Shown here piece after piece: positions 1 through 7,240 of a DNA stretch of 64,000 nt; the first letter of the stretch is position 1; the number at the start of each line of letters is the position of its first letter. A program made the position numbers and the translations under genes. Below the pieces are notes generated by a model. It had not been told where the DNA came from. It saw only the letters and a program-made list of their open reading frames with translations, and searched no databases. Origin of the DNA: Maea johnstoni (Eukaryota > Annelida > Polychaeta > Spionida > Magelonidae); contig CAWWDR010001049.1 in assembly GCA_963942565.1 (NCBI GenBank), positions 248,001 to 312,000 of the forward strand, given 5' to 3'.

Positions 1-226
1 TCCTGCTTAATCGTTTCAGCATAACTTGAGCGCTCTGAATTATACCGGCTAACGGATTATTTATCTCGTGAGCCATTCCTGCTGCCAGCCCGCCAATTGA
101 CATCATTTTCTCACTTTGGATAATCATCTCTTGTAAGTTGACTTTTTCAGTAATATCATCAATTCTCAGTACAGCGCCGTTTATTTCATCAACCTTGAGA
201 GGGTATATAACGATATCCCCTATATG
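1..226 (-). pseudogene. Sensor histidine kinase fragment (PAS end plus H-box)
   Basis: Reading the minus strand gives an open frame running off the left edge. It contains a PAS-like tail, a linker, and the dimerisation/phosphoacceptor motif M-A-H-E-I-N-N-P-L-A with the phosphorylatable histidine. This is the HisKA region of a membrane or cytosolic sensor kinase. The frame stops at 227-229, exactly where the left end of an IS3-type element begins, so the amino-terminal sensor part is missing. The sequence beyond the right end of the element is an unrelated gene, so the missing half is not adjacent. The rest of the kinase lies outside the window. The domain call is firm; whether any protein is made is unknown. 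Confidence 0.75.
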
Positions 227-267
227 TCAACATAGTTGAAGCATCAACTTAAAGGAGTTATTCAATT

Positions 268-750
268 ATGCCATATAGTGCAGGATTCAGAGAATCACAG
301 TTAAAAAAAGTACTTCCACCGTTCAGCAGACCAATTGCAGAAGTAGCAAAAGAAGCAGGAGTTTCAGACCAGACATTAAGGAATTGGCTTAATAAAGCAA
401 AAGCTGGTACACTGAGTAAAAATGAAACTATTGGTAGTGCTGGACGTTCTTCGAATGAGAAATTAAATCTAGTCATTGAAGCTGGATCCATATCCCCAAA
501 AGAACAGGGAAAATGGCTCAGAGAAAAAGGTCTACACACCGAACATTTAACGCAATATAAACAGGAACTTAGAGATTTGATTCAAGATAAAGATAAATCA
601 GAAAAAGAAGAAAAAAAGAAACTCATAAAAGAAAATAAACGATTGAAAAAAGAGTTAGCCAAAAAGGAAAAAGCCCTTGCAGAGATGGCCGCACTCTATA
701 CTCTTAAAAAAAAAGCAGAGGAACTCTGGGGGGACGAAGAGGACGACTGA
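268..750 (+). CDS. IS3-family transposase OrfA (helix-turn-helix and coiled coil)
   Basis: The 160-residue protein starts at an ATG with AAGGAG about 10 bases upstream. Residues about 10-50 form a helix-turn-helix (E-V-A-K-E-A-G-V-S-D-Q-T-L-R-N-W) that would bind the element ends. Residues about 100-155 are a lysine/glutamate-rich coiled coil used for multimerisation. In this family a minus-1 slip on the A9 run at 706-714 fuses OrfA to OrfB to make the active transposase. Reading through in that frame gives a continuous peptide to the OrfB start, so the frameshift signal is still in place although OrfB is damaged. Confidence 0.85.
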   Translation: MPYSAGFRESQLKKVLPPFSRPIAEVAKEAGVSDQTLRNWLNKAKAGTLSKNETIGSAGRSSNEKLNLVIEAGSISPKEQGKWLREKGLHTEHLTQYKQELRDLIQDKDKSEKEEKKKLIKENKRLKKELAKKEKALAEMAALYTLKKKAEELWGDEEDD

Positions 751-761
751 TCCCGGAAGAT

Positions 762-1385
762 ATGCGCAAGATTGCCGTGGATCTGATCAAAGAAGCCAAT
801 AAAGATGGAGCCCGTATTTGGAAAGCCTGTGATACCCTCGAAATATCTGTCAGCACTTTTGAAAGATGGCGTAAAGGTAAATATACCGACAATCGCAAAG
901 GTGCTGACAAAGTAGTCTCCAGGAAGCTCTCAAAAAAAGAAAAGCAAAAGATTCTCGATATCAGCTGTAGTGAGAGATATAAAGATGATAATCCATACAA
1001 AATCCATGCATCTCTTTTAGATAAGGGTATTTATGTTGCCAGTATCAGCTCATTCTATCGGGTCTTAAAAGAAAATAGCCTCGTGCACCACCGAGGGAAT
1101 ACACGTCCGGGAACAAATCATAACAAGCCTCCAGAACATCTAAAAGATCAGAACATGGTTCATTCCAGAGGACGACCATTTCATCCTCAGACTCAAGGCA
1201 AAATTGAACGATACCATCGGTCTATGAAGAATGTAATTCATCTGGATAATTATTATCTGCCATCTGAACTGGAATATCGGATTTCCCTATGGGTGGACTA
1301 TTACAATAATCATCGGTATCACGAATCTCTGAACAACATCACTCCCAGTGATAAATATGACGGACTTGAAAACAAGATTCTTTAG
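762..1385 (+). pseudogene. IS3-family transposase OrfB, catalytic core deleted
   Basis: The frame is 207 codons, against about 300-350 for intact relatives. Residues 1-125 carry the amino-terminal HTH_21-like region. From about residue 126 the sequence jumps to the end of the integrase core (R-P-F-H-P-Q-T-Q-G-K-I-E-R), which holds the final catalytic glutamate. The two aspartates of the DDE triad, expected in the missing stretch of about 100 or more residues, are absent. The join lies near 1145-1165 and keeps the frame. Catalysis is therefore not expected, though the protein could still bind ends. Confidence 0.8.
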
Positions 1386-1489
1386 AAAAGGAGGAAGATA
1401 AAAGAGAAAACATTGAGACGTAGAAGAGTATGGAATAAGAAATTATTTTTTGGATCTGGAAAGTTGAGACTTTCACCAGTATGATTTAA

Positions 1490-2209
1490 TTAAATGAAGC
1501 TTAGAAATTGACTAGAGAAGTCCGAAACCATTTGAAGACCTACATATAATAGTAAGGCTGTCAGTTTATCTTTTCTTTGACCACTGAGTTTTAACCGTCG
1601 CAATCCCTTGATTACGCCGATATTCATATACCCCTCCGAGTTCGGGTATATACGCCCCGGATATAGAACAGATAAATCCATTGCAATCTCATTTCCAAGA
1701 GTCAATTCTTTAACTCCTGAGTGTTTCTGAAACAGATTGGAAATCTCTGCTCCGGCTTCCTTGATTGAACTATCTATCAAATTGAGGAATAATTCATAGA
1801 ACTCCTCAACAACAGAAAAAACAGGTCCACTGAGGAAAGTTCGGATTCTGCTATTAGTTGGGTATGACTTGATGAAATATGGTTTTCTGTCATCTACAAT
1901 ATCCATAAATAATAATTCAAGACTTCTAAGATCATGAAACCATATTCCTGTCATCTGAGATAGAAAAATCCTGGATGAATAACAGCTCCGGTAGAGGAAT
2001 ATATAAAACAACCTCTCCCATGAATTTGAATCCTTGATAAAATTCATAAGCTCAATTGCTCCTCTGTCATCCCTCCTATCTATGTTTGAAATCCGACAGG
2101 CAGACATGACAGGATCAGTTGTCCATGGCTGAGGAAATCCTGCCTCTTTCTTGTGACGGATGTTTTCTCTTTCCTCATTAAAATAGAGAAAATCTGTATA
2201 AGTGTACAT
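1490..2209 (-). CDS. Alpha-glutamyl/putrescinyl-thymine pyrophosphorylase-like protein
   Basis: This 239-residue protein carries, near its start, an E-R-x2-I-R segment (residues 14-18), a P-W-T-x-D-P motif (28-33) and a basic-acidic R-R-D-D-R motif (45-49) just after N-I. These resemble the amino-terminal signature of the aGPT-Pplase / HMUDK-helical proteins linked with hypermodified thymine bases in phages and some bacteria. The family call is from recognition of these motifs, not a search. The gene is alone: no kinase, methylase or phage operon is beside it. Its 3' end lies only a few bases from the IS3 right end, so the carboxyl end may be altered. Four palindromes sit 84-158 bp upstream and may control it. 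Confidence 0.5.
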   Translation of the reverse strand: MYTYTDFLYFNEERENIRHKKEAGFPQPWTTDPVMSACRISNIDRRDDRGAIELMNFIKDSNSWERLFYIFLYRSCYSSRIFLSQMTGIWFHDLRSLELLFMDIVDDRKPYFIKSYPTNSRIRTFLSGPVFSVVEEFYELFLNLIDSSIKEAGAEISNLFQKHSGVKELTLGNEIAMDLSVLYPGRIYPNSEGYMNIGVIKGLRRLKLSGQRKDKLTALLLYVGLQMVSDFSSQFLSFI

Positions 2210-2292
2210 TTACAAAATTATAACCCGACGGAAGAGAAATGCGGATAGTGTTTTTAAGGTTTTTCTTGATCATAAATCCATAAATTAAATGT

Positions 2293-2367
2293 GTTCACCA
2301 CGTGAACACTCGTTCACCGTATGAACAGGCTGTTCGCTATATGAACCATAGGGTTCATGAGGTGAAC
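2293..2367. promoter_or_regulatory. Array of four 15-bp palindromes (operator or iteron-like)
   Basis: Four near-identical inverted repeats of form GTTCnCnnnrTGAAC lie at 2293-2307, 2312-2326, 2332-2346 and 2353-2367. Start-to-start spacing is 19, 20 and 21 bp, about two helical turns, so all sites face one side of the helix. A very AT-rich tract (2368-2410) follows. The array is 84 bp upstream of the gene starting at 2209 on the minus strand. Such layouts bind dimeric regulators cooperatively or serve as iterons. No cognate regulator is recognised next to it. Confidence 0.7.
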
Positions 2368-2581
2368 CGATATATATAAAATATATATATCTTAATAAAT
2401 ATATTACTACTAAGGGATCTTTACAGTTAAGTGCTTTTTACTTTAATACATTAGATTTAACCGCTAGCATTACTGTTATTAGATTTTAAAAGTTTCATTA
2501 TTCAGATCCCTGTTTCATTTCATCTATTTCTGAAGGATTATCATAAAAGTGCAGTCTAAAATACCCGAAAATAAAGAGGGT

Positions 2582-2863
2582 ATGAAAATGAGACAGTACA
2601 GTAAAGATTTTAAAGAGCAAGCATTAAAGCTGTCCGATGACATCGGTTTAAAGAAAGCATCGGAGCAATTGGGAATTAACTATGGGACCTTGTCCGAATG
2701 GCGGAAGATCCGTAAGAGAAATAACTGTGAAAAATCAGTGCAAGACACTTCTCCTCTGACAGAGAGGGATAGGCTATTACTGAAAGAAAATCAGGAGTTA
2801 AAAGAAGCTAATGAGATTCTGAAGGATGCGCTTGGTTTTTTCGCAAAAGACCGGAAGAAGTGA
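2582..2863 (+). CDS. IS3-family transposase OrfA
   Basis: This is the short helix-turn-helix subunit of the element. The open frame reaches back to a GTG inside the terminal repeat, but an ATG at 2582 or 2588 is preferred because an AAAGAGGG ribosome-binding sequence precedes them; spacing favours 2588. The HTH lies near the start (Y-S-K-D-F-K-E-Q-A through the Y-G-T-L-S-E-W helix), and a leucine-rich coiled coil ends the protein. The last four bases overlap the OrfB GTG start (GTGA), allowing coupling or a minus-1 frameshift on the AAAAG run at 2845-2849. Confidence 0.85.
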   Translation: MKMRQYSKDFKEQALKLSDDIGLKKASEQLGINYGTLSEWRKIRKRNNCEKSVQDTSPLTERDRLLLKENQELKEANEILKDALGFFAKDRKK

Positions 2864-3765
2864 GCTCTAAAAGAATCTTTATATATATCTGTGATCATCA
2901 GGAAGAAAGTAAAACGACTCCTGTTGTAAAGATGTGTAAAGCCTTGAATGTCAGTGAAACAGGTTATTATAAGTGGAAACGATCCCGAAATAAGCCTAGA
3001 GCCTGGCAACGTCTTCTGGTCGAAATACATGAGATCCTGGATGAGCATCCAGAAAATATGAACTATGGAATAAATAGAGTGCACATTGCGCTAGAACAAA
3101 AGAGCATAGAAGTATCTCGATCAACAGTGATCAGAGCAATGAGAAAAGGAAATCTGCTACACAAGAGCCGAAGAAGCCCTAATGGGCTCACTAAGGCGGA
3201 TAAGAAGGCTCAAAGACCTGACAATGTATTGCAGAGGAATTTTACTGCATCAAGACCTAATGAGAAATGGCTTACTGATATTACCGAAGTTCCGTGCTCT
3301 GACGGGAAATTGTATGTTGCACCTGTTTTGGATTGTTTTGGAGGAGAAATTATCAGCCTCGCAATGCAGGATCATATGAAAAAGGAATTATGCATTCAGG
3401 CCATTGATGATGCATATAAAAGCAGAACTCCGGGAAACGGAGTTCTCATTCACAGCGATGCTGGCAGCCAGTATACAAGTGATCGGTTTAAAAAGTTACT
3501 CGGCGACTATCGTGCTGTACAAAGCATGAGTGATGTCGGGAAGTGCTACGACAATGCTCGAATGGAAAGCTTTTTCGCAACACTAAAAAAAGAAAAACTC
3601 TATAAAATGAATACAAGGAAAATGACCAGGAAAGAAATAAAGATCGTAATCTGGCGATATGTCATGGTTTACTATAATCGGAAGCGAATCAGTACGGTTA
3701 ATGATGGAGGATGGCCTCCAGCTATTTACAGGGAGAAGGCAGCAAAACAAAAAGTCGCTGCTTAA
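2860..3765 (+). CDS. IS3-family transposase OrfB (DDE integrase)
   Basis: This 301-residue protein has an HTH_21-like amino-terminal region, then an rve integrase core with all three acidic residues: D in W-L-T-D-I-T-E, D in I-H-S-D-A-G-S-Q-Y, and E in A-R-M-E-S-F-F. It catalyses excision and insertion of the element, as an OrfAB fusion in this family. The GTG start at 2860 overlaps the OrfA stop. Length and motifs match working IS3 relatives, so the copy is probably active or recently so. Confidence 0.9.
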   Translation: MSSKRIFIYICDHQEESKTTPVVKMCKALNVSETGYYKWKRSRNKPRAWQRLLVEIHEILDEHPENMNYGINRVHIALEQKSIEVSRSTVIRAMRKGNLLHKSRRSPNGLTKADKKAQRPDNVLQRNFTASRPNEKWLTDITEVPCSDGKLYVAPVLDCFGGEIISLAMQDHMKKELCIQAIDDAYKSRTPGNGVLIHSDAGSQYTSDRFKKLLGDYRAVQSMSDVGKCYDNARMESFFATLKKEKLYKMNTRKMTRKEIKIVIWRYVMVYYNRKRISTVNDGGWPPAIYREKAAKQKVAA

Positions 3766-4208
3766 ATATATTGGGAGTATTTAGGACTGCACTGATGTTG
3801 ACATTTCCATTCTTCCTTATCCTCTATAAACTCTTTGAATCTATCAATATCTTTCTTAATGAATTTTAAACAGAGAATAACTATTGCGGCATCATCAGCT
3901 AAACCTACAATTGGGATAAAATCTGGTATTAAATCTATTGGAGAGAAAACATATAATAGAGTAAAAACAATGGCTGAAATTGAACCGATTGGGATTTCTT
4001 TATATTCTCCATGAAAATATGCTTTGACCATTTTAATGAGAAGTATTACATCTTCTTTTAGTTTTGCGAGTTTTCCTTTTCCTGCTTTAAAAAGGATGTT
4101 TTCTTCATTATCAAATACTTTTTCAAAATCTTCATCCTTAGCAGTTTTATCTTTAAAGCTATTAAATCTCGTATTATACTTTTCGTTTTCTTCATAAAGT
4201 CCACTCAT
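3762..4208 (-). CDS. DUF1232 (YkvA-type) membrane protein with IS-encoded C-terminus
   Basis: The 148-residue protein has a charged amino-terminal half and a hydrophobic stretch ending in S-P-I-D-L-I-P-D-F-I-P, the core motif of DUF1232, followed by a second hydrophobic helix (D-D-A-A-I-V-I-L). Such proteins are small inner-membrane proteins of unknown role. Codons below about 3793 lie in the terminal repeat of the neighbouring IS3 element, so the last nine residues are read from the transposon end. The conserved domain is complete, so function may survive. The rest of the original 3' end was not found on the other side of the element. Confidence 0.75.
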   Translation of the reverse strand: MSGLYEENEKYNTRFNSFKDKTAKDEDFEKVFDNEENILFKAGKGKLAKLKEDVILLIKMVKAYFHGEYKEIPIGSISAIVFTLLYVFSPIDLIPDFIPIVGLADDAAIVILCLKFIKKDIDRFKEFIEDKEEWKCQHQCSPKYSQYI

Positions 4209-5194
4209 CTGTTGCTCCTCTGATAACCTGAATTCTTATTTAAAGTGTAAATAGATAGATTCATAAAGACAAGAAGAACCGGAATCTACAATTACTGAAT
4301 ACCGCTCCCGTGTAGGGAACCGAATATTACTTGACAAATCGATCCGTAAATCCCGATATAAGTAAAACTGATAGTTATTATATTGGTTTATTTAGTTTTA
4401 ATAATCATATTTTTCTGTACTATACAAGTGATATCTCTGGACTTTAATACAATAAGTAAAACTATAATCAATTATAAATATGTATAACATCAACAGATTT
4501 TAATGATACTTCTATGATTCGCAAGATTCCCAGTTTGTTTATCTCATTTATCATGAATAGCATAAAAATATGTGTTTAAAAGTTAAATCAGCGTGTCATA
4601 AAATGATGCATTAGTACCGGAATAATAGATATGTAATGGAATCCTTGTTTATGCAATAAATTGAAAAAAAGAGGCAAGTCTATCTGTACAAATAACATCT
4701 CAACGAGGGGTTAAAGAGATGATCAATCCTAGTTTGTCTGAGTTAAAACAACTTACTTCAATAGCCGTATATGGTTCTTGATAATATGAAATTATACGAT
4801 TAACGGTCATATCCGATTGATTTCAGCCTACTCGGTACTATTATTTTATAATCTATACTCTTGTTCTTTGTGATAATTATATTGTTAAAAACTAAAAGTA
4901 CTGCTTTTCCCACAGGACCTGATACCCATTTACAGATTGTTTGAATGCTGACATATAGTCAATTTTAATGCTTGAATAAATCAAATATATGAAATAGAAA
5001 TTCTTATGCTAAAGAAAGTAACCAGTTAATATTTCATTTATTCTTCAGGTATAATATGCATCTATAATGTCGTTATCGCCATCCTAAATACCACTTTATA
5101 TACACACCTTTTTGTCCATAAAATCACTCATTGATGCTTTTTTTGTCTCTATCAAAATGTCTTATTGAAATCAAAAATTCTATTGATTGAACTT
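4209..5194. other. Gene-free AT-rich interval
   Basis: About 1 kb without a credible coding frame on either strand. Stops are dense and no ribosome-binding site with a sustained frame was seen. No repeat, hairpin with T-run or tRNA-like fold stands out. It may be decayed coding sequence of the accessory region. Confidence 0.6.
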
Positions 5195-5944
5195 CTATTT
5201 TTCAAATCCTTCCGGGAATTCAGACCAATTCTTACTATCTAAATCTCTAATACTATTTTTATGGTCATGACCAAGTTGCTTGATGATGAATGGCAAATCA
5301 ACCGCTTTAACTTCATCTCTGATTGACCGAACCCAATCTAATTTTAAAGGTCTGGCATTATTACCAGTCTCTGAACCGACAACTACCCAATCAACCTGGT
5401 TTATATAATTACCGATTTTAATCTCGTCCAACATGGGTTCAATAGCAATTACCTTAAATCCCTTAATTGAACAAAGATGAGGAAGTCTCTCAAGGGCACT
5501 TTTCTGGTCCTCGATGGAGGTAGCGAATGCCATATAATCAGGAGCACCATCTGGATATCTCTTATTAACAATTACAGCCATCCGTTCAGCCCTTTTGGTC
5601 CAGAAGAGATATTTAGGAGTCTTCCTTTTTCTCTTAACAGTTTCGTCAATCAGATCAAAGACCCTGTTGATATCATCATCCAATACCTTATCCCAGAATA
5701 AATCCCCATTTTGACAGATTCCGACAATACCACCCTTTAATTTCAAATTATCAACAGACATCCTCTTTTCAAAAACGGTCGCTTCATTGGATTTAACATC
5801 CGGCGGTATCAATCCCATTCTCTGATGCCATGGGAATATTCCATCCAGGTACCAACAATTCTTGCAAGCTGTAGAAAACCTCTCACAACCAATAATCGGA
5901 TTCCAATCTCCTGTTAAAATATCACCTTCATTCTTCTTAGCCAT
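5195..5944 (-). CDS. DUF5131 / phage Gp37-Gp68 family protein
   Basis: The 249-residue protein opens with W-N-P-I-I-G-C followed by S-T-A-C-K-N-C-W, the three-cysteine motif of the DUF5131 (Gp37/Gp68) family, which resembles a radical-SAM-type cysteine cluster. Further family features are W-T-K-R-A-E-R-M, A-I-E-P-M-L and V-V-V-G-S-E-T-G-N-N-A-R-P. The biochemical role is not established. In other genomes the family is found in phages and beside TcmP (three-Cys-motif partner) genes. No TcmP-like gene lies next to it here, so it is an orphan. Length is near full for the family. Confidence 0.85.
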   Translation of the reverse strand: MAKKNEGDILTGDWNPIIGCERFSTACKNCWYLDGIFPWHQRMGLIPPDVKSNEATVFEKRMSVDNLKLKGGIVGICQNGDLFWDKVLDDDINRVFDLIDETVKRKRKTPKYLFWTKRAERMAVIVNKRYPDGAPDYMAFATSIEDQKSALERLPHLCSIKGFKVIAIEPMLDEIKIGNYINQVDWVVVGSETGNNARPLKLDWVRSIRDEVKAVDLPFIIKQLGHDHKNSIRDLDSKNWSEFPEGFEK

Positions 5945-6066
5945 ATATTCTCCATTTATACTAATTATCCATCATATTTCATCCATATCGTGTCCATCTC
6001 ACAACGGGATGTGAATATATTCCTTTCTACAGATATTAAATTCTGGATGAACCTCGGATGAATCTA

Positions 6067-7237
6067 GTGTAGTGTTGTTAAAATGAATTCACAAATAGTA
6101 AATTTCATGTTAAAAATAGTTATGACCAAAAAATTAGGAAGACCATCAGTAGAAATTGATTTGAATGAAACCGACAGAAAAGAATTGGAGAGACGAGTAA
6201 AAAGCTATACGTCTCAAGTAAAAGACAGCATGCGAGCGAAGATAATTCTTCTTAAATTTCAGAATAAAACCCAAGAAGAGATCCGGAAAGAATTAAATGT
6301 CAGTCGGCGAACAGTAATGAAATGGGTGAACAGATTCGCAGAATTGGGAATAGAGGGGCTTAATGATGCTCTCGGCAGAGGTCGAAAGCCATGGATATCA
6401 GATGAGATAAATAACATGATAATTACCAAGGCAACACAACCTATAAAAAATAAAAGCCGCTGGTCCACAAGAACAATGGCAAAAGAAGTTGGTGTATCAA
6501 ATACCCATGTTATGAAAATATGGAAGGCAAATGATATAAAACCTCACCTTACTAAAACGTTCAAGCTTTCAAAAGATCCCAGGTTTGAGGCAAAGTTTTG
6601 GGATATTATCGGATTATATTTAGAGCCGCCTGAGAAAGCACTTGTTTTCTGCTGTGATGAAAAGACACAAGTGCAGGCTCTGGAAAGATCTCAGCCTGGC
6701 TTACCACTGAATGTAGGGCATATTAAAACAAAAACGCATGACTATTATCGTCATGGGACGACAACACTTTTTGCAGCTTTAAATTATCTGGATGGTACCA
6801 TAATCTCCACAATACAACAAAAACATAGAAATGAAGAATGGTTGAAATTTCTTAAACAGATAGATGCAGAAACACCTAAAGGGGTAGATTTACACATTAT
6901 AGCTGATAATTATTCCGCACACAAACATGAAAATGTTAAGAAATGGCTGAAAAAGCATTCTCGTTTTCATGTGCATTACACACCGACAGGCAGTTCCTGG
7001 ATGAATCTGGTCGAGAGATTCTTTGCCGATATTACATCAGATGTAATTCGAGATGGGAGCTTTTGCAATTTGAAAGAACTGGAACAAGTGATAGAGGATT
7101 ATTTAGCTGAGCGAAATGAGAATCCCAAACGATACGTTTGGAAGGCTGAGGGAAAGAAAATTCTCGAAAAAATAAACAGAGCCAGGAAAAAAATTGGTTG
7201 GGAGCCTTATTGTGAAGGGAATTTGAATTCAGCACAC
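6067..7237 (+). mobile_element. IS630-family element flanked by TA
   Basis: The ends GTGTAGTG (6067) and CAGCACAC (7237) are imperfect inverted repeats, each bordered by TA (6065-6066 and 7238-7239), the target dinucleotide duplicated by IS630/Tc1-mariner elements. One intact transposase gene fills the element. Removing it and the adjoining IS1182 copy leaves a continuous site, GAATCTAGATGATT, which supports two nested insertions. Confidence 0.85.
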
Positions 7238-7240
7238 TAG
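6083..7240 (+). CDS. IS630-family transposase
   Basis: This 385-residue DDE transposase begins with helix-turn-helix regions (V-S-R-R-T-V-M-K-W and a second HTH near R-W-S-T-R-T-M-A), followed by the catalytic core. The acidic residues are D in F-C-C-D-E-K-T, D in I-I-A-D-N-Y-S-A-H, and E in W-M-N-L-V-E-R-F-F. A start at 6083 is possible; the in-frame ATG at 6122 (M-T-K-K-L-G-R) is an equally good candidate. The frame is whole and the stop overlaps the right terminal TA. It probably encodes a working cut-and-paste enzyme. Confidence 0.9.
   Translation: MNSQIVNFMLKIVMTKKLGRPSVEIDLNETDRKELERRVKSYTSQVKDSMRAKIILLKFQNKTQEEIRKELNVSRRTVMKWVNRFAELGIEGLNDALGRGRKPWISDEINNMIITKATQPIKNKSRWSTRTMAKEVGVSNTHVMKIWKANDIKPHLTKTFKLSKDPRFEAKFWDIIGLYLEPPEKALVFCCDEKTQVQALERSQPGLPLNVGHIKTKTHDYYRHGTTTLFAALNYLDGTIISTIQQKHRNEEWLKFLKQIDAETPKGVDLHIIADNYSAHKHENVKKWLKKHSRFHVHYTPTGSSWMNLVERFFADITSDVIRDGSFCNLKELEQVIEDYLAERNENPKRYVWKAEGKKILEKINRARKKIGWEPYCEGNLNSAH

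Larger units (their letters stand above)
225..1484 (+). mobile_element. IS3-family element, internally deleted
   Basis: The two-gene layout is orfA then orfB, with imperfect terminal inverted repeats at about 225-250 and 1461-1484 (16 of 24 positions match when one is reverse-complemented). An A9 run at 706-714 sits where IS3 elements use minus-1 frameshifting, and the orfB frame is minus 1 relative to orfA. The orfB gene has lost most of its catalytic core, so the copy should not move by itself. No target duplication was found, as expected if flanking DNA was rearranged. The exact ends are uncertain by a few bases. Confidence 0.75.
2548..3793 (+). mobile_element. Intact IS3-family element
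   Basis: Terminal inverted repeats begin AGTGCAGTC at 2548 and end GACTGCACT at 3793. The next dozen bases also match with a few changes. Inside are orfA and orfB in the usual minus-1 frame relation, with a complete DDE triad. No clear target duplication is seen at the flanks. The right end forms the last codons of the minus-strand DUF1232 gene. Confidence 0.85.

Noticed and set aside
4320-4370. Promoter with TTGACA at 4331
   Set aside because: The nearest TATAAG is 20 bp away and no gene follows.
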